Position numbers and translations under genes: made by a program. A stretch of DNA of 41,778 nucleotides from contig JAISWI010000009.1 in assembly GCA_031270865.1 (NCBI GenBank), forward strand, positions 1 to 41,778. The letters are read 5' to 3'. Source of the stretch: Oscillospiraceae bacterium. Its GTDB lineage: Bacteria > Bacillota > Clostridia > Christensenellales > Aristaeellaceae. Below, one piece after another: positions 17,601-25,233 of this stretch. The notes under the pieces are model-generated. The model did not search any database. It was not told the origin of the DNA and was given only the letters and a program-made list of their open reading frames with translations. Numbering within the stretch: the stretch's first letter is position 1; each line of letters begins with the position of its first letter.

Positions 17601-17941
17601 TCCAGCGGCTCATACAGCCGCAGCATGCTGGATTCCTTGCCGACTACATAATCATACCCGTTCCAGGCGATGTAATACTCGCCCTCCGGATCGTCGGACA
17701 GGTATACTCGCGCAACGACCGCGTCAAGCGGCGTAGTCGCGGTATCCGGCGTGATGGGCGCCCATACCACCGGATTGCCCGGCGCGAAGACGGCTTCCTC
17801 TACCTTGACGGGGTAGTATCCGCCGTCCTCGCCTATCGCGCAAAAGCTTACTTCCAGCCTGATAACCTCCGCTTCCGCCGTGGAAGCGAACGCGGCCAGA
17901 CACAGCGTTAGGGAGAGCAATATAGCCAGAGGCCTGCGCAT
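14663..17941 (-). CDS. Membrane-anchored protein with five SH3-like repeats
   Basis: This 1092-residue protein begins with a signal peptide (1-24). It then has an unrecognised domain to about 130, and five bacterial SH3-like repeats at about 178-250, 318-386, 437-504, 547-616 and 643-708, each ending in an IGYVPMVTLKYL-like strand. They are separated by Pro/Thr/Glu-rich linkers such as PSPEPTQEPSPVPTQ. A single membrane helix lies at about 837-857, then a basic stop-transfer, then a 230-residue cytoplasmic tail rich in Ala, Gln and Pro. Part of the tail is a 30-residue tandem repeat (90-base period, 14901 and 14991). The end (TIDEDEPTVRHPR) is acidic then basic. Extracellular SH3-like domains usually bind peptidoglycan; a wall sensor or anchor is inferred. 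ATG 17941 follows AAGGAGGA. Confidence 0.75.
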   Translation of the reverse strand: MRRPLAILLSLTLCLAAFASTAEAEVIRLEVSFCAIGEDGGYYPVKVEEAVFAPGNPVVWAPITPDTATTPLDAVVARVYLSDDPEGEYYIAWNGYDYVVGKESSMLRLYEPLDFVFGETVYRLVASVDPPEPYLSTTEPQATDPAYTEPDYTEPPPTETPPSEPAATSDFPEDWVTSAYARVFGSPAEVYNYFIDGQPIAMLEYNNAIYEMIEFEYGQGQWWALIEFNTQNGKALGYVPVYSLSYLSVGEAQEYYDLINSTPSPEPSYEPTPSPEPTLEPSPEPTQEPSPEPTQEPSPVPTQEPSPSPEPTFPQGLTRHATIDAISAPFYSGPNSGFFIGDLFPDRAVYETLDHQLDSYGQWWIAIEVDGQIGYVPMVTLKYLTPQEEYEYVNATPTPLPSPAPTPFQPASTPTPAPTPTPSPSPTLAPPQTERQAGYAYVLRNGASLLQSASSNAPILATLNAGEIVFVQATHEVDGVPWRQVARLTDNRIGYTATYNLRIMSEDEEQAYIRDVVYAPPTPSPTPPPTPIPTRPPATPTPPPPNLSGYARVVNASGAPLLNWPSVGAFATAWLPYYDVVYVQEQVYPEDGSRWQFVYYNDQYGYIMSDYLAWMSRDETDAYFAGMYVPSPSPAPTLYSDAFSGYGVTSSSSVNFRGTPGGAVRLSLTKNTIVRLIDSVVSGGYTWYKAEVAGQTGYLREDVVRLLTVGEYLSVVSNPSYSDGSKIVTPTNKPSQTNAPIVWTTPSITNIPSFVTPAPTGLPTATPWATKTPAGLDSPTPTALPWVTPVPSGLNTVTGSPAPSFLVTSDPLPSPSVTPTMPVVGGGSTGTGSPGGRLALALVILLILGGGGLYGFTMYNRARKRQARTEANARRAAQRAGSPAAPVSSSSGATAVATVTAATAATAPAKNPSNPNASGAYAQRPVERPAAPQPQRPNPTTAPAPQSARPAQPTPQYARSAQPSAQAARPAQPSAQTTQTAQPASQAAGPAQPASQAARPAQPSAQTTQTAQPASQTAQPIQPGAVLPPIPRLPPVPPTASPTQGTASVSPYAPPPKPSAPERITIDEDEPTVRHPRSHRSRQSGGATDINV

Positions 17942-18069
17942 GGCGATTCCTCCTTGACAATTCACGCGGTTTCATGTACTTATAGAACGATTGCGAACGC
18001 GCGGCGCATCCGCAAACCTCGTGATTTTTATGTAACCAGCGTTATCCAATCGGAGGGAGGTTGGTCCGA

Positions 18070-18222
18070 ATGCCGGAAAACGGGCGTAGGTCACATGGTT
18101 TTATCATCGCTGTCGCGCTGCTGGCCGCGCTGTTCGTCCTTGGCGCGGCGATGGCGGTCGGCGGCGCGAGGATGTGGGCGGACAGGCCGCTGATCCATTC
18201 TGGAACAGGCAATCAGGCATGA
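18070..18222 (+). CDS. Small single-span membrane protein (50 aa)
   Basis: This short frame, ATG 18070 to TGA 18220-18222, follows a strong GGAGGGAGG site nine bases upstream. The product has a basic N-terminus (MPENGRRSHG), one hydrophobic helix (FIIAVALLAALFVLGAAMAV) and a short polar end. It lies divergent from the SH3-repeat gene; a TTGACA at 17954-17959 with a weak TACTTA 17 bases on could be its promoter. No family is recognised. The ribosome site and the clean membrane helix support it, but its small size leaves doubt. Confidence 0.5.
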   Translation: MPENGRRSHGFIIAVALLAALFVLGAAMAVGGARMWADRPLIHSGTGNQA

Positions 18223-18233
18223 GCGCCGAGCGC

Positions 18234-18263
18234 TTGGGATACAATCCGGAATGGCGTTAGTAT
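18234..18263 (+). promoter_or_regulatory. Promoter of GNAT-phosphoesterase pair
   Basis: TTGGGA (18234-18239) and TAGTAT (18258-18263) are 18 bases apart, with a GGAGG ribosome site and ATG following at 18275 and 18289. This is a moderate match. Confidence 0.5.
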
Positions 18264-18288
18264 TTGGCCGCTGTGGAGGATACCGCGG

Positions 18289-18891
18289 ATGATGATGACG
18301 CGCGAGGGCCTGTTCTCAAGGCTGGCGACGCTGGAAACGCCGCGCCTGATCCTCCGCCGCCTGACGATGGCCGACGCGGCGGATATATTCTCATACAGCT
18401 CCGACCCGGAGGTCGCGCGGTACGTGCTGTGGGACGCGCACCGCACGATCCACGACTCGCGGATGTTCGTCAGGTTCATCCTGCATCAGTACCGCGCCGA
18501 CGATCCGTCCAGCTGGGGCGTCGTGCTAAAGCAAACAGGCCGCGTGATCGGCACGATCGGCTTCATGTGGTGGAACATCGAGAACCGCTCCGCGGAGGTC
18601 GGGTACTCGCTGGCGCGGGCGTACTGGGGCTACGGCATCACGACCGAGGCGCTGTTCGCCGTGCTGCGCTTCGGGTTCGAGCGGATGCGCCTGCACCGCG
18701 TCGAGGCGCAGCACGCGGTTGAGAACGGCGCGTCGGGACGCGTGATGCAAAAATGCGGCATGCGCCGCGAGGGTGTGCTGCGCGGACGGTTATTCAGTAA
18801 GAATCAATTTATGGACGTCGCGCTCTACGCCATACTGGAGGAGGACTGGCGGGCAATGACGCGCCCCACGGAGGCCCAATGGCGGCGATAG
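18289..18891 (+). CDS. GNAT acetyltransferase, RimJ/RimL type
   Basis: This 200-residue protein reads as the GNAT_3 group: LETPRLILRRLTMADAADIF at the N-terminus, VIGTIGFMWWNIENRSAEVG, then YSLARAYWGYGITTEAL with the acetyl-CoA pyrophosphate loop (a YWGYGITTEA form of the family's YWGKGIATEA pattern). It ends with RVEAQHAVENGASGRVMQKCG and the GMRREGVLRGR segment. Family members acetylate ribosomal-protein N-termini or small molecules, and the substrate here is unknown. ATG 18289 lies nine bases after GGAGG. Its end overlaps the phosphoesterase gene by 13 bases, so the two are one operon. Confidence 0.87.
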   Translation: MMMTREGLFSRLATLETPRLILRRLTMADAADIFSYSSDPEVARYVLWDAHRTIHDSRMFVRFILHQYRADDPSSWGVVLKQTGRVIGTIGFMWWNIENRSAEVGYSLARAYWGYGITTEALFAVLRFGFERMRLHRVEAQHAVENGASGRVMQKCGMRREGVLRGRLFSKNQFMDVALYAILEEDWRAMTRPTEAQWRR

Positions 18892-19787
18892 CCCCTTACA
18901 TGGAACGGATGATCCTTGACGGCGGGCAGTGGCTGCCACCGGTATGGCCGCCGTACGTCTATTCCGGCGAGCCGTTAACCCGGACGGAACGATTCTTCGC
19001 GAAACTCAACGGCCCGCTGGATCTGGAAACGATCGACACGCCCACGCGCGGCCTGCCCGCCGATCTGGAAGGATTCCGGATCGCGGTGGTGTCCGACATA
19101 CACCTGAGCAAGCGGATCGAGCTTGGCGAGGAGACGCTCCGCGCGGTCATGTCGGCGCGGCCGGACCTGATATGCTTGCTGGGCGACATGGTCGACGGCC
19201 ATACCGCGTCCGCAGAGCCGTTCAAACCATTCCTGCGCGCGCTGGCGGGCGTCGCGCCATGCGCGGCCGCCATGGGCAACAACGACTACGTGTGCGGGCA
19301 TCTGGGCGCGTTCCGGGCGTACTGCGCCGAGGCGGGCATCCCCATGTTGGAGGACGAGAGCCGCGTTATCCGGCGCGGCTCGGCGGGAATACGGCTGATC
19401 GGGCTGCAGGACGCGAACGCGTTCGCGTACCATATCCCCGTCAAGCGCGAGGGCGGCATGCCGGGCGTCAGCGTGATCAAGGCGTCGGGTGATCCAAGCG
19501 TGGTAGACGTCCTGCTGATCCACCGCCCGCGCCGCGCCGCCCGAACGCTCATGATGGGCGGCTTCGCGCTGGCGCTGTCCGGCCACGCGCACGGCGGGCA
19601 GTGGCGGCTGCCGGGCGGGCAGGGATTGTTCTCGCCGGGACAGGGATTGTTCCCCCGGTATACCAGCGGGCGGTATCCCGTCGGCGGCGGCTGGCTGGTC
19701 GTCAGCCGCGGGATCGGGAACCATGAGTTCCCGATCCGGATCAACAACAGGCCGCATGTCCCGGTCGCGGTACTGCGCCGCGTGTAA
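18879..19787 (+). CDS. Calcineurin-like metallophosphoesterase (YkuE type)
   Basis: This 302-residue enzyme has the complete metallophosphoesterase motif set: SDIHLS (about residues 71-76), GDMVDGH (about 102-108), GNNDYVCG, the LLIHRP histidine and SGHAHGGQWRLPGG. The GHAHGGQ end form is typical of YkuE/YaeI-like enzymes, which hydrolyse phosphoesters, in some cases UDP-diacylglucosamine-like lipids, at the membrane. The N-terminal 60 residues lack a clear signal peptide or membrane helix, unlike many YkuE relatives. ATG 18879 lies inside the GNAT gene. The DnaA-box cluster starts three bases after its stop. Confidence 0.85.
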   Translation: MAAIAPYMERMILDGGQWLPPVWPPYVYSGEPLTRTERFFAKLNGPLDLETIDTPTRGLPADLEGFRIAVVSDIHLSKRIELGEETLRAVMSARPDLICLLGDMVDGHTASAEPFKPFLRALAGVAPCAAAMGNNDYVCGHLGAFRAYCAEAGIPMLEDESRVIRRGSAGIRLIGLQDANAFAYHIPVKREGGMPGVSVIKASGDPSVVDVLLIHRPRRAARTLMMGGFALALSGHAHGGQWRLPGGQGLFSPGQGLFPRYTSGRYPVGGGWLVVSRGIGNHEFPIRINNRPHVPVAVLRRV

Positions 19788-19789
19788 AG

Positions 19790-19867
19790 TTATCCACAAT
19801 CGTAACCGCAGGCGGCGCAAGTTGTTAACAGGGTTATCCACACTATCCACAGCGGGGATTATTCACA
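19790..19867 (+). other. DnaA-box cluster
   Basis: Two perfect consensus DnaA boxes TTATCCACA lie at 19790-19798 and 19834-19842. One-mismatch boxes are CTATCCACA at 19843-19851 and TTATTCACA at 19859-19867. All four point the same way, within 78 bases, in the gap before secA. A TTGTTAACA lies at 19822-19830. No dnaA or dnaN gene is in the window and no long AT-rich unwinding region follows, so this is more likely a DnaA-titration or regulatory site than a main origin, but an origin is not excluded. Confidence 0.7.
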
Positions 19868-19953
19868 GCGATGTGGACCGCGCGGGCGTCGGCGGCCAAA
19901 CGCGTCCCCGGCGTGATAATTTCCGGCGGGATGGCAAACCATAAGACGCGCCC

Positions 19954-19983
19954 TTGCCCAACGCGGCGAGGCTGTGGTATAGT
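19954..19983 (+). promoter_or_regulatory. Promoter of secA
   Basis: TTGCCC (19954-19959) and TATAGT (19978-19983) are 18 bases apart. The transcript would start near 19990 and carry a GC-rich leader of about 90 bases before the secA ATG. The DnaA boxes lie 87 bases or more upstream of the -35. Confidence 0.6.
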
Positions 19984-20078
19984 AGCGAGAGTTTGGCGAG
20001 GCTTCCCCCTTCGCGGCCGAGGCGGTGTCTCCCGCCGTGGGGCGGCAAGGGGTAAGGAACGCCGCGACGGAGGATTCC

Positions 20079-22856
20079 ATGCAATGGATTAAGAACCTGC
20101 TGGGCGGCGGGAACGGCGAGATAAAACGCCTTACCAGGCTGGCCGAGCGTATCGATACATTTGAGGACGCGCACCGCGGCCTTGACGACGCGGCTGTCCG
20201 CGCCCTCACCGCCGGATTCAAGGAGCGGCTGGAACGCGGCGAGCCGCTGGACGACCTGCTGCCCGAGGCGTTCAGCGCGGCGCGGGAGGCCATGGGACGC
20301 GCGATAGGCAAGCGGCATTTCCACGTCCAGATGCTGGGCGGGATAGTCCTGCACCAGGGGCGAGTCGCCGAGATGAAGACCGGCGAGGGCAAGACATTCG
20401 TCGCGGTATTGCCCGCGTACCTCAACGCGCTGACAGGCAAGGGCGTGCACATCGTCACGGTGAACGACTACCTCGCCAAGTTCCAGGGCGAGTGGATGGC
20501 GCACATATTCCGCTTCCTGGGCATGGAAGTGGGGATAATCGTCCACGACAAGCCCAACGACGCGCGGCGCAAGGCTTACGCGGCCGACGTCACCTACGGC
20601 ACGAACAACGAGCTGGGCTTTGATTACCTGCGCGACAACATGGTTATCTATAAGGACCAGCGCGTCCAGCGCGGGCACGCGTTCGCGATCGTAGACGAGG
20701 CCGACTCCATACTGATAGACGAGGCGCGAACCCCGCTTATCATATCCGGGCAGGGCGAGGCCTCGACCGACTGGTATAAGCGGGCTCACGCGTTCGTCGA
20801 GCGGCTGCGCCCGGACGAGGACTTCACCCGGGACGAGAAGGAGAAGGCCATCAACCTCACGGAGGCAGGCGCTGCCAAGGCCGAGCGGTATTTCTCCGTC
20901 GATAACCTCTCCGACATGGAGAATACCCAGATCAACCACCACATCATGGCCGCGCTGAGAGCCAACCACCTCATGCGCCGCGACACCGACTATGTCGTGC
21001 AGGATGGCCAGGTGATCATCGTCGACGAGTTCACCGGCCGGTTGATGCTGGGGCGGCGGTACAGCGACGGGCTTCACCAGGCTATAGAGGCCAAGGAGAA
21101 CGTCAAGGTAGAGCATGAGAACAAGACGCTTGCCACCATCACGTTCCAGAATTACTTCCGCATGTATTCCAAGCTCTCCGGCATGACCGGGACGGCCAAG
21201 ACCGAGGAGGAGGAGTTCAAGGGGATATATAAGCTGGACGTGGTGCAGATTCCGCCTAACAAGCCCATGATCCGCCGCGACCTGAACGACATGGTCTATA
21301 CCTCCGAGAAGGGGAAGTATGAGCAGGCCGTCAAGGAGATCGCGCGGCGGCACGCGACAGGCCAGCCCATACTCGTGGGAACGGTGTCCGTCGAGAAGAG
21401 CGAGATACTAAGCCGCATGCTGGAACTGGAAGGCCTGGACCACGAGGTGCTCAACGCCAAGCACCACGCCAAGGAAGCGGAGATCGTCGCGCAGGCGGGG
21501 CATTACGGCGCGGTGACCATCGCAACGAACATGGCCGGGCGCGGCACCGATATCCTGCTGGGCGGCAACCCTGAATTCCTCGCGCGGCGCGAGCTGCGCA
21601 AGCGCGGCGTGGACGACGACGTAATAGAACAGGCCGTCGGCCACGAGGAGGACGTCCCCGACGACGTCCGCGCGGCAAGGGAACAATTCGTAAAACTGGA
21701 GGCGGACTTCCACGTCCAGACCGAGCGCGAGCGCCAGCGGGTGGTCGAGGCGGGCGGGCTGCACATACTGGGCACCGAGCGGCACGAGTCGCGGCGGATC
21801 GACAACCAGCTGAGGGGACGCGCGGGACGGCAGGGCGATCCGGGGTCGAGCCAGTTCTTCATATCCCTGGAGGACGACCTGATGCGGCTGTTCGGCAGCG
21901 AGCGCGTCGCGCCGATGATCGAGCGGCTGGGATTAAAGCCCGACGAGCCGATAGAGGCCGGGCTGCTGACCCGGCAGATAGAGAACGCGCAAAAGCGCAT
22001 CGAGGGCCGCAACTTCGACATCCGCAAGCACGTCCTCCAGTATGACGACGTGATGAACCAGCAGCGCGGGGTGATATACGGTCAGCGCGGGCAGGTGCTG
22101 GACGGCGTGGATATGCGCGGGCAGGTGCTAACGATGCTCCGCGCGTTGATCGACGACGCGGTCAAGCAGCGCGTTCAGGGCGACGACCCGGATAACTGGG
22201 ATCTGGCGGGGCTGGGCAATTACCTTGAGCGGTTCGTGCTGGCGCCGGGGATGTTCGCGCCAATGCGCGATGGGCTGCTGAAGATGGAACGCGCGGACAT
22301 CGCGCCCGCCATAGAGGAAGCGTCGCGGCAGCTATACGAGAAGCGGGAGAAGGCGATAGCCGACATAGGCGCGAACATGCGCGAGATCGAGCGCGTAGAG
22401 CTGCTCAACGCGGTCGACCACCGCTGGATGGATCACATCGACGACATGTCGCGCCTTCGCGATGGTATCGGCCTAAGGGCGCTGGGGCACCACGACCCGG
22501 TCGTCGAGTACAAGTTCGAAGGGTTCGAGATGTTCGACGAGATGGTCCGGCTGATACGGGAGGATACTCTGCAGAGGCTGTTCCTCACGCCGATAGGGGT
22601 ACGCGTCCAGCGACGCGCGGTCCCGGTCCCGCCGCCTCCGGACGCTCCGGCGCCGGACCAGCCGCGGCAGCAGCCCCAGCCGCGCGGATACGGGCCAAGG
22701 CTGACGCCCGCGGCGAGACCAGCGGCGCGTCCCACGGCCGCGAGCGCGCCCCAGCCCAACACCCCCGTCAAGGCCGTGCCCAAGGTCGGCAGGAACGAGC
22801 CGTGCCCCTGCGGAAGCGGGAAGAAGTATAAGCACTGCCACGGGAAGGAAGCGTAG
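20079..22856 (+). CDS. secA: Preprotein translocase ATPase SecA
   Basis: This 925-residue SecA drives export of unfolded proteins through SecYEG. It shows Walker [10 protein letters not shown] (99-107), the Walker B region [21 protein letters not shown], the preprotein-crosslinking domain, the second helicase motif [14 protein letters not shown] and the [17 protein letters not shown] motif. The C-terminal SEC-C zinc motif is [18 protein letters not shown] Pro/Ala/Gln-rich linker precedes the zinc motif. The start is ATG 20079 (MQWIKNLL, five bases after GGAGG) because an earlier in-frame GTG lies in the leader. The length and zinc tail match the canonical SecA1, not a SecA2. Confidence 0.97.
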   Translation: MQWIKNLLGGGNGEIKRLTRLAERIDTFEDAHRGLDDAAVRALTAGFKERLERGEPLDDLLPEAFSAAREAMGRAIGKRHFHVQMLGGIVLHQGRVAEMKTGEGKTFVAVLPAYLNALTGKGVHIVTVNDYLAKFQGEWMAHIFRFLGMEVGIIVHDKPNDARRKAYAADVTYGTNNELGFDYLRDNMVIYKDQRVQRGHAFAIVDEADSILIDEARTPLIISGQGEASTDWYKRAHAFVERLRPDEDFTRDEKEKAINLTEAGAAKAERYFSVDNLSDMENTQINHHIMAALRANHLMRRDTDYVVQDGQVIIVDEFTGRLMLGRRYSDGLHQAIEAKENVKVEHENKTLATITFQNYFRMYSKLSGMTGTAKTEEEEFKGIYKLDVVQIPPNKPMIRRDLNDMVYTSEKGKYEQAVKEIARRHATGQPILVGTVSVEKSEILSRMLELEGLDHEVLNAKHHAKEAEIVAQAGHYGAVTIATNMAGRGTDILLGGNPEFLARRELRKRGVDDDVIEQAVGHEEDVPDDVRAAREQFVKLEADFHVQTERERQRVVEAGGLHILGTERHESRRIDNQLRGRAGRQGDPGSSQFFISLEDDLMRLFGSERVAPMIERLGLKPDEPIEAGLLTRQIENAQKRIEGRNFDIRKHVLQYDDVMNQQRGVIYGQRGQVLDGVDMRGQVLTMLRALIDDAVKQRVQGDDPDNWDLAGLGNYLERFVLAPGMFAPMRDGLLKMERADIAPAIEEASRQLYEKREKAIADIGANMREIERVELLNAVDHRWMDHIDDMSRLRDGIGLRALGHHDPVVEYKFEGFEMFDEMVRLIREDTLQRLFLTPIGVRVQRRAVPVPPPPDAPAPDQPRQQPQPRGYGPRLTPAARPAARPTAASAPQPNTPVKAVPKVGRNEPCPCGSGKKYKHCHGKEA

Positions 22857-23114
22857 CGCGTGGAACGCGCCGCCGTTGCCTACAGCGGGATTCGCGCCGT
22901 CCCCTCCGTCACTGCGGCGACATCTCCCCTAAAGAGGCGGCAAGAGGTTTGGAACGACTCGCCATGAGTTGTTCGTTCCTACCCCGCCGCAACGCCGCCC
23001 AAGCTCCTTGCCGCCCCTTTAGGGGAGATATCGCCCTCAGGCGACAGAGGGGGCGAGGCGAATCGGCGGCGGATAGTTATCCTCCCCAAATAAAATCATG
23101 AAGGATGTGAGCAA
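22857..23114. repeat. Repeat family B, locus 3 (two inverted cores)
   Basis: A family B core in reverse orientation (about 22905-22955, CATCTCCCCTAAAGAGGCGG then CAAGAGGTTTGGAACG) faces a forward core (about 23010-23055, CCTTGCCGCCCCTTTAGGGG then GATATCGCCCTCAGGCG). The two cores form an inverted repeat around about 60 bases. The last 60 bases lead to prfB. No gene is seen. Confidence 0.75.
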
Positions 23115-24210
23115 ATGGTAGAACTGGATCAGTCCCGGCAGGACCTGGCGATGATTCGCGAGACCATCGAAGAGGCAGGTGGGTCACTTTAACCTGGCTG
23201 GGTTAAAGGAGGAACTCGCCGAACTGGAACAGGACATGGCCCAGCCGGATATTTGGAGCGACCTGGCGCGGTCCGCGAAGATCAGCCAGCGGGCGAAGCA
23301 TGTCCAGTCGCGGCTGGAGAATTTCGCGGGGCTGCTAAGCCGCCACGGAGATATAGCGGCTATGGTCGAACTGGTCGAGGAGGAGAACGATCCCTCCATG
23401 ACCGAGGAGATCAAGCGCGACATAACCGCGCTGCGCTCTGACGTACAGTCGCTGCAGCTGGAAACGCTGCTGCGCGGCGAGTACGACGCGAACGACGCGA
23501 TACTGGCCCTGCACGCCGGCGCGGGCGGCACGGAGGCGCAGGACTGGGTTGAAATGCTCTACAGGATGTACACGCGCTACTGCGAGCGCAAGGGCTTTAG
23601 CGTGAAGGCGCTGGACCTGCTGCCGGGCGACGAGGCGGGCGTGAAGTCCGTGACGATGTCGGTAAGCGGCATGAACGCGTACGGGTTCCTAAGGGCGGAG
23701 AAGGGCGTGCACCGGCTGGTGAGGATCAGCCCGTTCGACTCGAACGCGCGGCGGCATACCTCGTTCGCGTCGCTGGACGTCTCGCCGGTGATAGAGGACG
23801 CCGGGTTCGAGCTGGACATGGAGGAGGTAAGGATAGACACCTACCGCGCCAGCGGCGCGGGCGGACAGCACATCAACAGGACTGACTCGGCGGTGCGCAT
23901 GACGCATATCCCCAGCGGGATAGTGGTGCAGTGCCAGAACGAGCGAAGCCAGGTACAGAACCGCGAGGTCTGCCTGATGATGCTGCGCTCACGCCTGATC
24001 GAGCTAAGGGAACGCGAGAAGGAGGAGCGGATGAGCGACATCAAGGGCGAGATGAAGAAGATCGAGTGGGGCAGCCAGATTCGCTCGTATGTGTTCCATC
24101 CGTACAGCATGGTCAAGGACCACCGCACGGGCTTCGAGGTCGGCTCGACCACCGGCGTAATGGACGGCGAGCTTGACGGGTTCATCACGGCTTACCTGTC
24201 GATGCAGTAA
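23115..24210 (+). CDS. prfB: Peptide chain release factor 2 (programmed +1 frameshift)
   Basis: RF2 releases peptides at UGA and UAA codons. The first frame runs ATG 23115 to CTT 23187-23189 (25 codons, MVELDQSRQDLAMIRETI ending GGSL), then TAA at 23190-23192. After a +1 shift, reading resumes at AAC 23191 and continues to 24210, giving 364 residues, against 365 in E. coli RF2. The SPF stop-codon anticodon tripeptide lies at 205-207 and the catalytic GGQ at 249-251. Starting only at GTG 23179 would remove the conserved N-terminal helix and has no better ribosome site. The upstream gene is secA, the common secA-prfB neighbourhood of Firmicutes. Confidence 0.93.
23177..23193 (+). promoter_or_regulatory. 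prfB +1 frameshift site with UAA
   Basis: The site reads AGGTGGG (23177-23183), three bases, CTT (23187-23189), TAA, C. The internal Shine-Dalgarno-like block, its spacing and the slippery CTT match the known RF2 site, but the in-frame stop is UAA rather than the usual UGA. The shift makes GGSL-N where most RF2s have GSLD, because the codon after the slip becomes AAC instead of GAC. Confidence 0.9.
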
Positions 24211-24213
24211 GGG

Positions 24214-25230
24214 GTGATCGGCACGCAATGGACTTCCCGCCCAATGACGGACGAGGACGCGCTGGCAATATCCTCCTGGCGTTACCCGCCCAGGCTCAAC
24301 CCATGCGGCGCGTTGACCGTGGACGAACTGTCCTCCGGCTGGTATCGGTGCGCCATGCTGGATGGAGACCGCGCCGGGTTCCTGTGCCGCGGGCGGCCGG
24401 CGCGGTCGCCGAAGCTGGCGGGGCAGTACAAGCTTTATCCCGGCGACACGGATATCGGCCTGGGACTGCGCCCTGACCTGGTGGGCAAGGGGCTGGGGCT
24501 TTCGCTGCTGGAACACCAGATAGACACGCTTGGCCGCGATAAGCCGCTGCGCCTCGCGTTCTTTGAGGAGAGCGCGGCGGCGGCGGGGTTATACGTCCGC
24601 GCGGGGTTCAGGCTGAGCGCGAAGGTTGAAAACGTTTTGATGATGCGGCGCGAGCCATGGTCGTGGCGCGACGCGTCGCGCCCGCTGTCCAACGGCATGC
24701 CCGTATATCCCGGCGACCCTGCGTTCGTCCGCGAAAGCATAGCGGACGCCGCCGACGGCGGTTACAACGTCACTGGGATAACCATGACCGCGCACAACGG
24801 CACGCACATCGACGCGCCGCGTCACATCGGCTTGGATGGCGGGACCGACTCGTGGCCTGTCGAGCTGTTGAACGGCGTGTGCGAGGTCGTAGACCTGAAC
24901 GCGTGGCGCGGCCAACCCGATAAGGCAAGGCGGTTCGCGCGGCGGACATTGCTTAAGACGGGCGGCGCGCCGCTGGACGAGTCGGAGGCAAGGGTATTGG
25001 TGGAATCCGGCGCGCGCATGCTGGGCGTCGATGGATTATCCGTCGGGCCGCAAGGCGTCGAGGGGCTTAAGACCCACCGCGCGGTTCTCGGCGCGGGCGT
25101 GTGTGTGCTGGAAGGCCTCGCGCTGGATGGATTCGAGCCGGGTTGGTATGAGCTGATGTGCCTGCCGCTGTCGCTGCCCGGGTGCGACGGCGCTCCGGCG
25201 CGGGCGATGCTGCGCCCGCTTGAGGTCTGA
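24214..25230 (+). CDS. GNAT acetyltransferase fused to cyclase (kynurenine formamidase-like)
   Basis: One frame of 338 residues joins two domains. Residues 1-149 read as a GNAT fold: TSRPMTDEDALAISSWRYPP, LGLRPDLVGKGLGLSLLEHQ with the acetyl-CoA loop (RPDLVGKGLG), and AAAAGLYVRAGFRLS. Residues 152-338 read as a cyclase-family metal hydrolase: LSNGMPVYPGDP, the metal motif HNGTHIDAPRH (194-204), VVDLNAW, and LGVDGLSVGPQGVEGLKTHR. That family includes the KynB kynurenine formamidase. The start is unsure: GTG 24214 keeps the first GNAT strand but its Shine-Dalgarno abuts it; ATG 24244 is shorter. It follows prfB by three bases and precedes the Lit-like gene by three. Confidence 0.75.
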   Translation: MIGTQWTSRPMTDEDALAISSWRYPPRLNPCGALTVDELSSGWYRCAMLDGDRAGFLCRGRPARSPKLAGQYKLYPGDTDIGLGLRPDLVGKGLGLSLLEHQIDTLGRDKPLRLAFFEESAAAAGLYVRAGFRLSAKVENVLMMRREPWSWRDASRPLSNGMPVYPGDPAFVRESIADAADGGYNVTGITMTAHNGTHIDAPRHIGLDGGTDSWPVELLNGVCEVVDLNAWRGQPDKARRFARRTLLKTGGAPLDESEARVLVESGARMLGVDGLSVGPQGVEGLKTHRAVLGAGVCVLEGLALDGFEPGWYELMCLPLSLPGCDGAPARAMLRPLEV

Positions 25231-25233
25231 CGG

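Noticed and set aside
19790-20078. Chromosomal replication origin (oriC)
   Set aside because: The box cluster is real, but dnaA/dnaN and a clear AT-rich unwinding region are missing, so a full origin is not claimed.
23179-24210. prfB as a simple gene starting at GTG 23179
   Set aside because: The upstream 25 codons encode the conserved RF2 N-terminus, and the frameshift site is complete.
24228-24476. Frame from ATG 24228 with an ideal ribosome site
   Set aside because: Its product has no family features and is cut off, while the other frame encodes a clear GNAT domain; it does show that the fusion gene's start is uncertain.
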